This document shows positions 17,794-27,313 of a stretch of DNA of 64,000 nt, in pieces (position 1 is the stretch's first letter; the number at the start of each line of letters is the position of its first letter). The position numbers were made by a program, and so were the translations under genes. The notes under the pieces are model-generated. The model made no database searches. It was not told the origin of the DNA and worked only from the letters and a program-made list of their open reading frames with translations. This DNA comes from a bacterium (GTDB lineage: Bacteria; Joyebacterota; Joyebacteria; Joyebacterales; Joyebacteraceae), in assembly GCA_025774935.1 (NCBI GenBank), contig JALGZK010000004.1:62001-126000 (forward strand), given 5' to 3'.

Positions 17794-18126
17794 ATGGCGC
17801 GTCTGATTACGAAGCACGCCAACAGGCGTCTCTATGACGCCGAGCAGAAGAGGGTGATCACCCTCCTCGAGCTCTCCGACCTTGTGGCCGGCGGCGAGGA
17901 CGTCGTCGTCGAGCTCAAGGGGACCGGAGAGGACATCACCGCCGTGACGCTGCTTCTGTCGGTCCTCGAGCGGGTCAAGCGCAACTCGGGCGACGGGATG
18001 GGGTCGGGCACGGTAGAACGCCTCGTGTCGGCCGTGCGGCGGGCGATCGACTCCCTGAGCCAGGGAGGCGAGGGGCTCGATCGGAACCTCGAGGAGACGC
18101 AGACCGGCGCAGCGGTCAGCGATTGA
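17794..18126 (+). CDS. PHB/PHA accumulation regulator DNA-binding domain protein (PhaR-like)
   Basis: 110 residues. The first 62 residues match the PhaR N-terminal DNA-binding domain: 'ITKHANRRLYDAEQKRVITLLELSDLV' followed by 'GEDVVVELKGTGEDIT'. In polyhydroxyalkanoate makers PhaR represses phasin genes and binds the polymer. Here no pha genes are present and the usual C-terminal domain is replaced by a short charged tail, so this is a small PHB_acc_N-type regulator with unknown targets. It stands alone with its own promoter. Confidence 0.75.
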   Translation: MARLITKHANRRLYDAEQKRVITLLELSDLVAGGEDVVVELKGTGEDITAVTLLLSVLERVKRNSGDGMGSGTVERLVSAVRRAIDSLSQGGEGLDRNLEETQTGAAVSD

Positions 18127-18210
18127 GATCCCGGGCGCGTGTCCGTCCCCACAGGCGGGAGGGCTCGTGTTGCGGGAGACCTGTAGCCCGGCCGTGTCAC
18201 AGGGACTTCG

Positions 18211-20577
18211 ATGAGCGCACCACCTGTCGAGCGTACAGCGCGGGCTGAAGAGATGAGCGAACCCATCGACGACATCGGGCGCGACGACGTCGAGGAGCCG
18301 CGAACCGGACTCCTCGGGGTCTTCCGGAACAGGAACTTCACGCTCCTGTGGTCGAGCACGATGGCGTCGCAGCTCGGTGACCACCTGAACCTCATGGCGC
18401 TGACGGCGCTCATCTTCGCGATGTCGGGCGGCGAGATCAGGGGGCTCGAGTTCTCGAAGATCCTGCTCCTGGCTAGCGCCCCGGTACTCATCTTCGGGCC
18501 GGTCTCCGGAGTCTACGCAGACCGGCTGAACCGCAAGACCCTGATGATCGTGTCCGACCTGCTCAGGGCCGCTCTCGTGGCGCTGATCCCGTTCCTCGGA
18601 AGCTCGATGATCCCCGTCTACATCATCATCTTCCTCGTCTTCACCATCAACCGGTTCTACCTCTCGGCGAAGTCGGCCGCGATCCCGCAGATAGTCCGCA
18701 GCGATCAGCTGATGTCCGCGAACTCGCTCCTGAACGTCGCGATGGTGACGACCATCGTGCTGGGACCCGCGGGAGGCGGGATCCTGGTCGAGCGATTCGG
18801 GCACGACGTGGGGTTCTTCGCCGACGCCGGAACGTACGTGGTCTCGGCAGTCCTCGCGGCGTTCATCGCGCTCAGGAGCGTCTCCGAGATCGCGGCGGCC
18901 CGCGCCGCCGAGCGGGCCGAGCGTCGCCGGGTCCTCGAGACCACGGCCAAGCACGCGCTGCACGCGCACAGCCCCGCCGAGTTCGCGGAGGACGCTGCCA
19001 GGATCGGGAGGGAGATCGCCGCGCCGATCGAGGAAGAGGTCGAGGTCATCGGGTCGATCTACCAGCGTCTCATCGCCGACCTCAAGGACGGCGCCCGGAA
19101 GATGAGGGAGAACCGGATCGTGATGTACTCCACGATCTCCTCAGCCGCCGTCATGTTCATCGCGGGGTTCGTCCTCGTCGCCACGCCGGTGCTCGTAAGG
19201 AACGAGTTCGGCGTGGGCACCGCGCGGCTGGGAGTACTCTTCTCGGCGGGAGGCGCCGGGATGCTCGTCGGGTCGCTGGTAGTGGGGAGGTTCTTCCAGG
19301 CGGCCGAGCGCAGGGCGATCGTGGCCGTGAGCTTCCTCCTCGCGGGCGCCGGAGTGCTCGCGATCTCCATGGCAGGGTCGATCCCTGCCCTCGCGATCTG
19401 GCTATTTCTCTCCGGACTCTTCATCGCGCCCACGATGGTGACCTGCGACACGATCCTCCAGGAGTCGATGCCGGGCGAGTCGGTGGGGAAGGCGTTCGGG
19501 TTCAGGGACATGGTCGCGAAGGCAGCGTTCGGAGTCGCGGGCATCCTCTCCGGCGTAGTCGCTGACGCCGTCGGCCCCAGGTACCTCCTCGTCGCGGTCG
19601 GCTTGGGATGCCTCGCATACGCCGGAGCTTCACCGTTCCTCTTCGCGGACACGACGAAGCTCAACATGCTGAACGCGTACCCGCTCATGAGGATCGTGTC
19701 CGGCCTGGCGGCCAGGCTCCCGAGACGGATGACCTACGGGCTCGGGTCGTATCTCTCGTACGCCGCGTTCCTGCTCCTCAAGGAGAAGAGGAAGGCCGCG
19801 AGGGAGAACGCCGCGCGCGTGCTCGGGGCTTCGCCCGAGAGCCGCGAGGCGGGCAGGCTCGCAAGGCAGATGTTCAGGAGCACGGGGTTCTACTGGGTCG
19901 ACTTCTTCCGGCTGAACAGACTCACGGACGAGGAGATAGCGGAGACCGTGAGGGTCGAGTGCATCGAGCACATCCGGGAGGCTCTGACGCACGGCCGGGG
20001 CGCCATGATCGTGACGGCGCACCTCGGGAGCTGGGACGTCGGGGGAGTGGCGGTTGCCGCGGAGCAGGGCATGCCTCCGCTGTCGGCGATCGTCGAACCG
20101 GTCACCCAGGAGAGTTCCAACGTGGCGATGACCGCCATGCGCGAGCGTCGCGGGATACGCGTGATACCGCTCGGGAACGCGCTCGGTGTCGGTCGCGCGC
20201 TCCGGCGTAACGAGGTCGTCCTCATCGTGGGCGACCGCCTGATAGACGGCGAAGGCGTCGCGGTCGAGTTCTTCGGAGAGCAGACGCTGCTTCCGAGGGG
20301 GACGGCATACTGGTCCATCAAGACCGGCGCTCCCGTCCTTGTCGGATGCTGCGTCCGGGATGCCGACGGAGGGTACGCCGTCCTCTCGGATCCGCCGGTC
20401 TACTCCGAGCCCACCGGGGACATCGACGCCGACGTGCGGCTCCTCACGCAGCGCATCGCGACGACGATGGAGAAGTACATCGCTCGGTATCCGGAACAGT
20501 GGGCCATGCTCCAGGCCATCTGGCCGAACGGAGAGGGAACCGGCGAACTGCGGAAGGATCGACGGGGGACGGCATGA
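18211..20577 (+). CDS. Fusion of an MFS transporter and an HtrB/PatA-type lipid acyltransferase
   Basis: 788 residues. Residues about 35-485 are a 12-helix major facilitator of the MFS_3/enterobactin-exporter type ('FRNRNFTLLWSSTMASQLGDHL', 'GPVSGVYADRLNRKTLMIVSDLLRA'), with an extended charged cytoplasmic loop (about 230-295). Residues about 500-780 are a lysophospholipid/lauroyl acyltransferase domain: H604-LGSW-D609 supplies the HX4D catalytic motif, followed by 'LIVGDRLIDGEGVAVEFFGEQTLLPRGTAYWSIKTGAPV', the conserved F-x-G...P-x-G-x-a segment (split here across residues 670-705). The gene overlaps the next, a PimA-like glycosyltransferase, by ATGA. In actinobacteria patA and pimA are neighbours in phosphatidylinositol mannoside synthesis, so a role in glycolipid acylation and perhaps flipping is a reasonable inference. 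The sequence reads through without frameshift. Confidence 0.82.
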   Translation: MSAPPVERTARAEEMSEPIDDIGRDDVEEPRTGLLGVFRNRNFTLLWSSTMASQLGDHLNLMALTALIFAMSGGEIRGLEFSKILLLASAPVLIFGPVSGVYADRLNRKTLMIVSDLLRAALVALIPFLGSSMIPVYIIIFLVFTINRFYLSAKSAAIPQIVRSDQLMSANSLLNVAMVTTIVLGPAGGGILVERFGHDVGFFADAGTYVVSAVLAAFIALRSVSEIAAARAAERAERRRVLETTAKHALHAHSPAEFAEDAARIGREIAAPIEEEVEVIGSIYQRLIADLKDGARKMRENRIVMYSTISSAAVMFIAGFVLVATPVLVRNEFGVGTARLGVLFSAGGAGMLVGSLVVGRFFQAAERRAIVAVSFLLAGAGVLAISMAGSIPALAIWLFLSGLFIAPTMVTCDTILQESMPGESVGKAFGFRDMVAKAAFGVAGILSGVVADAVGPRYLLVAVGLGCLAYAGASPFLFADTTKLNMLNAYPLMRIVSGLAARLPRRMTYGLGSYLSYAAFLLLKEKRKAARENAARVLGASPESREAGRLARQMFRSTGFYWVDFFRLNRLTDEEIAETVRVECIEHIREALTHGRGAMIVTAHLGSWDVGGVAVAAEQGMPPLSAIVEPVTQESSNVAMTAMRERRGIRVIPLGNALGVGRALRRNEVVLIVGDRLIDGEGVAVEFFGEQTLLPRGTAYWSIKTGAPVLVGCCVRDADGGYAVLSDPPVYSEPTGDIDADVRLLTQRIATTMEKYIARYPEQWAMLQAIWPNGEGTGELRKDRRGTA

Positions 20578-21770
20578 AGGTCGGCATCGTCACCAATGTG
20601 TTCTACCCCTACCCGGGCGGCGTGAGCGAGCACGTGCGGCAGCTGTACGGCACGCTCACGAGGTTCGGACACGACGTCCGCGTCGTCACGACGTCGTTCG
20701 GGCGAGGCATGTCGGACGTGGAGGACCACGTCATCCGGCTCGGCCGCTCCTTCCCGGTACCGACCAACGGCTCGCTCTATCCCGTCGCGCTCCACCCGCG
20801 CATGGGGAGGATGGTCAACGAGATGCTTGCCCGCGAGCGGTTCGACGTGCTCCACATCCACGAGCCGTTCATGCCGGCCCTGTGTCTCGCTGTGCTCCGT
20901 GAGGCCGCCGCGCCCGTGGTGGGGACGTTCCACGCGAACCACGAATCCCCCCACACGTACGGCGTCTTTCGTCGCGTGCTCGAGAGACACGAGGGCAGGC
21001 TCGCTCGGCGGATCGCCGTGTCGCCAGCCGCCCGCCACACGATCGCCAGACACATCGGCGGCGAGTACGAGATCGTTCCGAACGGCGTTGACGTCGGACA
21101 GTTCTCGTCCGCTGAGCGTCTGCCGGAGCTCGACGACGGGCGGCTGAGCGTTCTGTTCGTGGGTCGCATGGAGCCGCGCAAGGGGGTCAAGTTCCTCTTC
21201 CAGGCGATGCCGGAGATCCTGGACGCCGTTCCGGAGTGCCGGCTGACCGTCGTCGGGAGCGGGCCCTACGCTCGTTACTACCGGTCGTTCATCCCGCCCG
21301 CCGCGGCGGACAGGGTCGAATTCGCGGGATTCGTTTCCGCCGAGATGCTCCCGCGCTACTACGCGAGCTCGGACGTCTACTGCTCCCCGGCGACCGGCGG
21401 GGAGAGCTTCGGGATCGTCCTGGTCGAGGCGATGGCCGCAGGTGCCGCCGTCGTCGCGTCCGACATCGCGGGGTATCGCGATGTGGTGAAACACGAAGAG
21501 ACGGGTCTCCTCGTCGAGCCGGAGTCCCCCGGCTCGATCGCGGCGGGCGTGATCCGGCTCGCGAGGGAGGGGGACCTGAGGCGGCGTCTCGTCGAGAACG
21601 CGAAGCGCGACGTCGAGCAGTACTCGTGGGAGCGGGTGACGTCCAGGATCGTGGAGGTGTACGAGGCGGCGGTCGCGGAGCGCCGCGGCGCCGGTCGATC
21701 GTCGGGGCGCTCAGACCTGCAAGCCGAGGAGCGGAAGTCCGGCGAGAGGGAACGGGTCGTCGTTATCTGA
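20574..21770 (+). CDS. GT4-family glycosyltransferase, PimA-like
   Basis: 398 residues from the ATG at 20574, which overlaps the stop of the fusion gene. The N-terminal Rossmann domain opens 'MKVGIVTNVFYPYPGGVSEHVRQL', typical of GT4 enzymes of the phosphatidylinositol mannosyltransferase type, and has 'HIHEPFMPAL'. The C-terminal domain has 'VLFVGRMEPRKGVKFL' and the E-x7-E nucleotide-sugar motif in 'GGESFGIVLVEAMAAG'. The last 35 residues are charged and probably disordered. It likely adds a sugar, perhaps mannose, to a membrane lipid that the preceding acyltransferase modifies. Sugar and acceptor specificity cannot be read from sequence. Confidence 0.85.
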   Translation: MKVGIVTNVFYPYPGGVSEHVRQLYGTLTRFGHDVRVVTTSFGRGMSDVEDHVIRLGRSFPVPTNGSLYPVALHPRMGRMVNEMLARERFDVLHIHEPFMPALCLAVLREAAAPVVGTFHANHESPHTYGVFRRVLERHEGRLARRIAVSPAARHTIARHIGGEYEIVPNGVDVGQFSSAERLPELDDGRLSVLFVGRMEPRKGVKFLFQAMPEILDAVPECRLTVVGSGPYARYYRSFIPPAAADRVEFAGFVSAEMLPRYYASSDVYCSPATGGESFGIVLVEAMAAGAAVVASDIAGYRDVVKHEETGLLVEPESPGSIAAGVIRLAREGDLRRRLVENAKRDVEQYSWERVTSRIVEVYEAAVAERRGAGRSSGRSDLQAEERKSGERERVVVI

Positions 21771-21857
21771 GGGCGGTCCGCGCCGGCGTACGAGTGCGAA
21801 CGGACGCGAGACAGATCGGAGACACGGGAGTCTTCTAGCAAGTGGAGGCGATGGGCG

Positions 21858-23240
21858 ATGGTGACAAACTTGGCGACACGGACGAAGGCGCAGGCGGCGA
21901 AGACCCTCTTGAATCTCGTGCCCCACATCTCGGTCGACAACCTGGTGCGGGCAACGCGGTTCGCCGAGAAGCTCACGCGCGTCGAGCGTGACCGGGAGGT
22001 CATCCGCGGGCTCAGGGGCTACTTCGAGAGGCGACATCCCGCGTTCATGATGGCGAAGGACATCATGGACCGGCTCTCGCCGAACTGCCGCAGGAAGCTC
22101 ATCGAGAATCTCTTCGTCAATGCGTTTCTCATCGGGACGGACAAGCGCGAGATTGAGATGCCGAGGAAGGAAGGATTCAAGCCTCCGATGCTCCTCGTCA
22201 TCAGTCCCACTATGGCCTGCAATCTCGCGTGCCCCGGCTGCTACGCCGGGGAGTATGAGCAGCACCGCGGAATCTCGACCGATCTCGTCGACCGGGTCAT
22301 CACCGAGGCGAAGGAGATGGGGACGTACTTCATCACGATGAGCGGCGGAGAGGTCTTCACCAGGGCCGACATGTTCGACATCTGGAGGAAGCACGACGAC
22401 GTCTACTTCCAGCTCTACACGAACGGCACCATGATCAACAGCGAGGTCGCGCGGAAGCTCGAGGAATGCGGCAACGTCGCGCCGATGATCAGCCTCGAGG
22501 GTCACAAGAAGCGCACCGACGAGCGCCGAGGACCCGGGACCTTCGACACCGTAATGAAGGCGATGGAAAACCTCCGGGAGGCGGGCGTCATGTTCGGGGC
22601 CTCGTTCACCGAGACCAGAGAGAACATGGAGGAGATCGCGAGTGACGACATCCTCGATCTCCTCGTCGAGAAAGGCGCCTTCGTTGCGTGGTACTTCCAG
22701 TACATCCCGATCGGGCGCGAGCCGAGCGTCGACCTCATGCCGACACCGGAGCAGCGCGACTGGCTGCGCCGGAGGCTCCTCGACCTCCGCGAGGAGAAGT
22801 CGATCTTCCTCGGCGACTTCTGGAACGACGGCTACTACGTCGAGGGGTGCATCGCCGGCGGCCGGGAGTACATTCACATCAACGCGAACGGCGACGTCGA
22901 GCCCTGCGTCTTCTGTCACTTCGCCGTCGACAACATCAGGGACAAGAGCCTGAAGGAGGTGCTGAACTCCGACTTCATGAAGGCGATCAGGCGCGCTCAG
23001 CCCTATCGCGAGAACTACCTTACGCCCTGCATGCTCATCGACGAGCCGGACGTCCTGAGGGACGCGGTGATGAAGTGCCACGCGTACCCCACGCACGAGG
23101 GTGCGGAGACGCTCGTCACCGACCTCAAGGACGACATCGACGCGTACGCGCGCTCGTACCGGGCCATCGCCGACGACGTCTGGGAGACGGAATACAAGGA
23201 CAAGAACTCGAGAAGGGTCAAGTCCGAGCGGCACGTCTAG
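21858..23240 (+). CDS. Radical SAM protein with SPASM-type C-terminal domain
   Basis: 460 residues. The radical SAM cluster ligands are C121, C125 and C128 in 'CNLACPGCYAG'; 'MSGGEVFTR' follows as the SAM-binding GGE motif. A C-terminal Cys-rich part ('EGCIAGGREYIHINANGDVEPCVFCHF', 'TPCML', 'KCHAYP') fits a SPASM/twitch domain with auxiliary 4Fe-4S clusters. Residues 1-110 form an unusual helical extension found in a subset of B12-independent radical SAM proteins. Substrate unknown: no small precursor peptide is evident nearby. The GTG at 21867 could be an alternative start, but the ATG at 21858 follows GGAGGCGATGGGCG. The XRE-cupin regulator starts 98 nt downstream. Confidence 0.85.
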   Translation: MVTNLATRTKAQAAKTLLNLVPHISVDNLVRATRFAEKLTRVERDREVIRGLRGYFERRHPAFMMAKDIMDRLSPNCRRKLIENLFVNAFLIGTDKREIEMPRKEGFKPPMLLVISPTMACNLACPGCYAGEYEQHRGISTDLVDRVITEAKEMGTYFITMSGGEVFTRADMFDIWRKHDDVYFQLYTNGTMINSEVARKLEECGNVAPMISLEGHKKRTDERRGPGTFDTVMKAMENLREAGVMFGASFTETRENMEEIASDDILDLLVEKGAFVAWYFQYIPIGREPSVDLMPTPEQRDWLRRRLLDLREEKSIFLGDFWNDGYYVEGCIAGGREYIHINANGDVEPCVFCHFAVDNIRDKSLKEVLNSDFMKAIRRAQPYRENYLTPCMLIDEPDVLRDAVMKCHAYPTHEGAETLVTDLKDDIDAYARSYRAIADDVWETEYKDKNSRRVKSERHV

Positions 23241-23338
23241 TCACGAGGAGTGGTCTTCACTGAGTGAGCCCGAAGGGGCGAGCTGCAACGAGAGCGGGTG
23301 GGGCCGGAAGGGTCGAGGAGACCCGGGGGAGGAGAACA

Positions 23339-23908
23339 ATGCTGGACAAGGCGGAACTCGGAAGGAGAGTCAAACTCGAGCGTCTGGCGAAGAGCATGAC
23401 GCTCAAGCAGGTGGCCGACGCGTCCCACATGTCGCCGACACACATCTCCGAGATCGAACGAGGCAGGACGTCGCCGACGGTCGGGGCGCTCTTGAGAATC
23501 GCGCACGCGCTGGGGAAGCCGGCGACGTACTTCGTCGAAGAGGAGGAACTTCCCAGCGTCTCCGTCGTGCGGCGCCACGAGCGCGCGCGGCGGGGGGTGG
23601 CGGAGAGCGGGCAGTCTGTCGCCGACCTCGACTTCCTCACGACCGGGATTCCGGCGGGACGGCTTCGCGTCGTCGAGCTGAGGGACTTCGTTGTCGGCCC
23701 CGTCGAGGGCACGCTCCACGAGGGCGAGGAGATCATCCTCGTCACCAGGGGCCGCATGAGGGTGACCGTCGGGGAGACCGCGTACGAGCTGGAGGAGGGG
23801 GACTGCGTGCAGTTCAAGGCCAGCCTGCCCCACAGCTTCGAGAAGATGGGCGACGGCGACCCCAGAGCGCTCTGGATCACCGCGTCCGACGGGCTTCTCT
23901 CGCCCTAG
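23339..23908 (+). CDS. XRE-family transcriptional regulator with cupin sensor domain
   Basis: 189 residues from the ATG at 23339, after GGGGGAGGAGAACA. Residues 6-65 are an HTH_3 (Cro/CI) domain: 'LGRRVKLERLAKSMTLKQVADASHMSPTHISEIERGRTSPT'-type (read in two parts). Residues about 110-185 are a cupin_2 domain ('HEGEEIILVTRGRMRVTVG', 'LEEGDCVQFKASLPHSFEKMGDG'). This pairing is common in regulators of amino-acid, polyamine and stress genes, the cupin sensing a small ligand. It may control the radical SAM gene upstream or the DUF3160 gene downstream; no operator is identifiable. Confidence 0.88.
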   Translation: MLDKAELGRRVKLERLAKSMTLKQVADASHMSPTHISEIERGRTSPTVGALLRIAHALGKPATYFVEEEELPSVSVVRRHERARRGVAESGQSVADLDFLTTGIPAGRLRVVELRDFVVGPVEGTLHEGEEIILVTRGRMRVTVGETAYELEEGDCVQFKASLPHSFEKMGDGDPRALWITASDGLLSP

Positions 23909-23994
23909 AGGAGAGAACGACACTGCGCCGGGGATGTGTCCGATCGGACGCGACCGGTCGCGGTCGAGGGCTGACCTCGAGAAAGGGGCCGTCA

Positions 23995-26025
23995 TTGCGA
24001 ACGCCACGTCGCGCCGGTCGCGCGTCGCGCGCCCGCGCAGCCCAGCTCGCCGCGCTGATCCTGGGAGCACTCCTTGCGTCGGCGGCTGCAGCCGAGACTC
24101 CGGACCTCGCGCATCTCGGGCTCTCCCCGTCCGCCGAGCGTATGCTCGTCGACAACGGCTTCGTCGTCGTCGCGGGCGAGGCACTCGACTTCCCGGAGGC
24201 CTACACCGACATCCGCGAGAGGAACGTCCCCGCGTTCGTCACCACCGACACGGCCTTCTACATCACGGACCTGTTCCTCGACTACGTCTTCGTCGCGACC
24301 GTGGAGGACTACCTCCACCACCGTCTCCAGCAGCTCTCGCGCGAGATGGTCCGGCTCTCCGAGGAGCAGTACCTCTACGCGACCGATCAGGCTGTCAGAG
24401 AGGCGGCGCGTCGCAACGTGGCGTACTTCGGTGTCGGCCTGCACCTCCTGGACTCCGACTACTATCCGCCCGAGATCGCATCGAGCCTCATGACGCGGGA
24501 ACTCGCGCTCATCGAGGACGCCGCCGGCGTGTACGTGTCGCCGATAATGGGGCGGGTTCCCCTCGACGGCATCGCGGGGCCGGGCGAGGACTACACCCAG
24601 TACGTCCCGCGCGGTCGGTTCAAGGAGAACGACCTCCTCGAGCGTTTCTACCGCGCATACACGTGGTACAGCAGGATGGCGTTCGCGATTCCGGAGGGCC
24701 GCGTGGACGACCTCACGCCGACGCGGCAGGCCCTACTCGTCGTGCAGGCGCTGGAGAGCGAGGCCGGCGACTGGCTCGAGCTGTGGCACCGCATCGCGGA
24801 TCCCATGCGGTTCTTCGCCGGCGGCGCCGGCGACCCGACGCCCGTCGACTACATGGCGACGGCCCACGAGATCTACGGGACGGGATTCGACGTCGACGAC
24901 CTCGCGGACGACGATAAGGTGATCGAGTTCGCCCAGGCGGTCGCTGAGTACGCTCCCATGCACTTCGAGACGCACGAGGTCCGGGGCATGAGGTACATGA
25001 GCCCGTGGGTGTTCCCGGACAGGAGCTGGTTCATCCAGCTCCCGCCCACGTCCGCTCCGCAGACGGCACTCGACGTGATGTCTCTCATGAGGTCCCGCGC
25101 CGCGAGGACGGTCCTCGAGGAGACCGGGCGGTTCGACGACAGGACCTATCAGCGGAACTACTGGGAGATCGAGCGGTGGTTCGAGTCGCTGACGTACGGC
25201 GACTGGACGCGCGACCTCTACTGGAGCTGGTCGTACGCGATCACCGCCATGATCGGGGGGGCTCCCAACGGCGCCCCGCCGTTCATGGGCAGCCACGAGT
25301 GGAATCTGCGCGCCCTCTCAACAGGGGCGGCGGCCTGGTCGATCGAGCGTTTCCCGGCGGGACGCGTCAGAGGGACCGAGCCCTCCCCGAGTCCGCCTCC
25401 GCCGCTCGAAGCGAGCATGAGGCCCTACGTGGAGCCGTACCCGGACCTCTACCAGCGGCTCCGCGAGCTCCTCGAGAACCTGCGCGACCAGCTCTGGGAG
25501 AACTACCTGCTCGACGATGCCATGTATGCGACGTTCAACGAGTACTGCATCTTCCTGACATCGCTCGAGCGCATCTCCCGGTCGGCCCTCGCCGGCGAGG
25601 ACGTGCGGCCGGCAACCGGCAAGCTCGGGAGCCACGCGCGGACGCTCGCGAGGTTCGCGGCGACGACCGTGGAAGAGACGACCGGAACCGAAGGCACCGT
25701 TCCGTCGGTGGCGTTCTCCGGAATCGTCTACCGTGACATCACGACTCAGAAGATCCTCCAAGTGGGCATCGGCGGTCCCGACATCATCTACGTCCTCATG
25801 GAGACGCCCGACGGTCCGGCCGTCTACGGCGGGGCCATCTTCGCGTTCTACGAGTATCAGTGGGACGACATCAGGAACACGATCGGGAGCGATGACTGGA
25901 CCGCTCTGCTGTACCCATGGAGATTGGACGTCATCACGACGGCGGCGGCCGACAAGTGGTCGCTCCTCCTCGAGGGAGGGGTTCCCCGGCGACCTGAGTG
26001 GGTCTGGGGCTTCGCCGCGGAGTAG
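23995..26025 (+). CDS. Secreted DUF3160-family protein
   Basis: 676 residues from a TTG at 23995, selected because GAAAGGGGCC lies just upstream and it gives an Arg-rich signal peptide (MRTPRRAGRASRAR... core AALILGALLASAAAAE). An in-frame open region extends upstream but crosses the XRE gene and is not coding. The mature protein matches DUF3160: 'NVPAFVTTDTAFYITDLFLDYVF' near the start and 'IVYRDITTQKILQVGIGGPDIIYVLMET' near the end, with a helical middle of aromatic-rich repeats. DUF3160 proteins are large exported proteins of unknown function found in FCB bacteria, Planctomycetes and archaea. Confidence 0.75.
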   Translation: MRTPRRAGRASRARAAQLAALILGALLASAAAAETPDLAHLGLSPSAERMLVDNGFVVVAGEALDFPEAYTDIRERNVPAFVTTDTAFYITDLFLDYVFVATVEDYLHHRLQQLSREMVRLSEEQYLYATDQAVREAARRNVAYFGVGLHLLDSDYYPPEIASSLMTRELALIEDAAGVYVSPIMGRVPLDGIAGPGEDYTQYVPRGRFKENDLLERFYRAYTWYSRMAFAIPEGRVDDLTPTRQALLVVQALESEAGDWLELWHRIADPMRFFAGGAGDPTPVDYMATAHEIYGTGFDVDDLADDDKVIEFAQAVAEYAPMHFETHEVRGMRYMSPWVFPDRSWFIQLPPTSAPQTALDVMSLMRSRAARTVLEETGRFDDRTYQRNYWEIERWFESLTYGDWTRDLYWSWSYAITAMIGGAPNGAPPFMGSHEWNLRALSTGAAAWSIERFPAGRVRGTEPSPSPPPPLEASMRPYVEPYPDLYQRLRELLENLRDQLWENYLLDDAMYATFNEYCIFLTSLERISRSALAGEDVRPATGKLGSHARTLARFAATTVEETTGTEGTVPSVAFSGIVYRDITTQKILQVGIGGPDIIYVLMETPDGPAVYGGAIFAFYEYQWDDIRNTIGSDDWTALLYPWRLDVITTAAADKWSLLLEGGVPRRPEWVWGFAAE

Positions 26026-26076
26026 GAGCACTGGGGTCCGGTACCCCCCGCGTCTTCCCCTGTCACCGCACGCCCG

Positions 26077-27300
26077 TCACTCGTGTCTGAACGTGAGCGT
26101 CGCCGCCACCGTGAAGATCACCGCGAACCCGGCAAGCGCCGCAGCCTGCGGCGCCACCTCCGCAAGCGTGTAGCCCCTTCCCACAAGATTGTGCATCGCG
26201 TCCATCGCCCAGCCGGTCGGAATGAGGTGTCCGACCGTCTGATAGGCCTTCGGCGTGATCTCGAGCGGCCACCAGAGTCCGCCGAGCGCGCACATGGAGA
26301 GCGACAGGATGAGGGAGAGGCTCTCCGCCTGGCGCGACGTCCGCGTCGTCGAGCCGATGAGGACCGACAGACCCGCGACGGCCGCGATGTACGTGACGGT
26401 CACGAGCAGGAGCGCTGTTGGCGAGTCACCCCAGTCGACGCCGAAGACGAGCGCGCCGAACCCGATCAGGAACCACATCTGCACGAGTCCGACGACGAAC
26501 CTCCACGCGAGGTTGCCTACTATGATCTCGCTTCTTCTCACGGGCGCGGTGAACAGTCGCATCAGCGTCTTCTCGCGGCGTTCCGAGACGAGGAACGACG
26601 AGGCCATGAGTCCGTTCAGGAGGACCCACATGAGTGCCATGGCAGGGGAGGAGTGGCTGTACCCTCCGGGCGGGAGCCGCTCCTCAAGCGTCCGTCCCAC
26701 GGTCTCCGCCGAGACAGTGACCGGCGGTCGCTCCCACGCGTCGGCGACGAACGACCGAGCACGGCCAGTGAGCTCCGCGGCCTTCTCCTCCGTGGGCTCG
26801 CCCCACAGCTCGGCATACGCCTCCCGGGCGCCGGCGACCACCATCGCCTCGGCGTTCAACCGCGACAGCACGCGCTCGACCGCCTCCCGCGTGACGAGCG
26901 GGTTCATTCGCTCGGGGTTCCTGTGGAACTTGATGGTGGCCTGCGCCCCACCGCCGATCTTCGCGGAGTAGTCCGCGGGTATGATGAGGGCGGCCGAACG
27001 ATCGCCGTCGTCCACGAGCGCGATCGCCGTCGAGTCGGCCCCCGGCTCCTCAAGGAGCAGGAGGTCTATCTCGTCCGCTTCCTCGACAGCGGCGAGAAGC
27101 TCCGCCCCTCGTCCCCCCTCGTCCAGGTTCACCACCGTGAGCGCGTACCGTACCGGACCGCTCCGACCGCCTCCGGACGGATAGACGAACCCCGTGACGA
27201 ACGTGAAGACGATCGGCATCGCGAGCAGCCAGAAGAACGCGCTCTTGTCCGAGCGGAGCACCCCGAGGTAGAGGACCGTGATGTGGATGATCTTCCTCAT
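26077..27300 (-). CDS. ABC-2 type transporter permease
   Basis: 407 residues. One N-terminal helix (about 22-41), a large extracytoplasmic domain (about 45-220), then five helices from about 225 to 400, the YhgE/Pip/NodJ-type ABC-2 arrangement. Motifs include 'FFWLLAMPIVFTFVTGFVYPSGG', 'SERREKTLMRLFTAPVRRSEIIVGN' (cytoplasmic coupling helix) and 'GGLWWPLEI..AYQTVGHLIPTGWAMDA'. It works with the paralogous permease immediately upstream (gap 13 nt) and the ATPase before that, forming a heterodimeric exporter. The gene is last in this minus-strand operon. Confidence 0.9.
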   Translation of the reverse strand: MRKIIHITVLYLGVLRSDKSAFFWLLAMPIVFTFVTGFVYPSGGGRSGPVRYALTVVNLDEGGRGAELLAAVEEADEIDLLLLEEPGADSTAIALVDDGDRSAALIIPADYSAKIGGGAQATIKFHRNPERMNPLVTREAVERVLSRLNAEAMVVAGAREAYAELWGEPTEEKAAELTGRARSFVADAWERPPVTVSAETVGRTLEERLPPGGYSHSSPAMALMWVLLNGLMASSFLVSERREKTLMRLFTAPVRRSEIIVGNLAWRFVVGLVQMWFLIGFGALVFGVDWGDSPTALLLVTVTYIAAVAGLSVLIGSTTRTSRQAESLSLILSLSMCALGGLWWPLEITPKAYQTVGHLIPTGWAMDAMHNLVGRGYTLAEVAPQAAALAGFAVIFTVAATLTFRHE

Positions 27301-27313
27301 GCGTGCGTTCCCA

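Noticed and set aside
25218-25418. Small frames inside the DUF3160 gene
   Set aside because: They lie fully within a long confident secreted-protein gene and have no ribosome site of their own.
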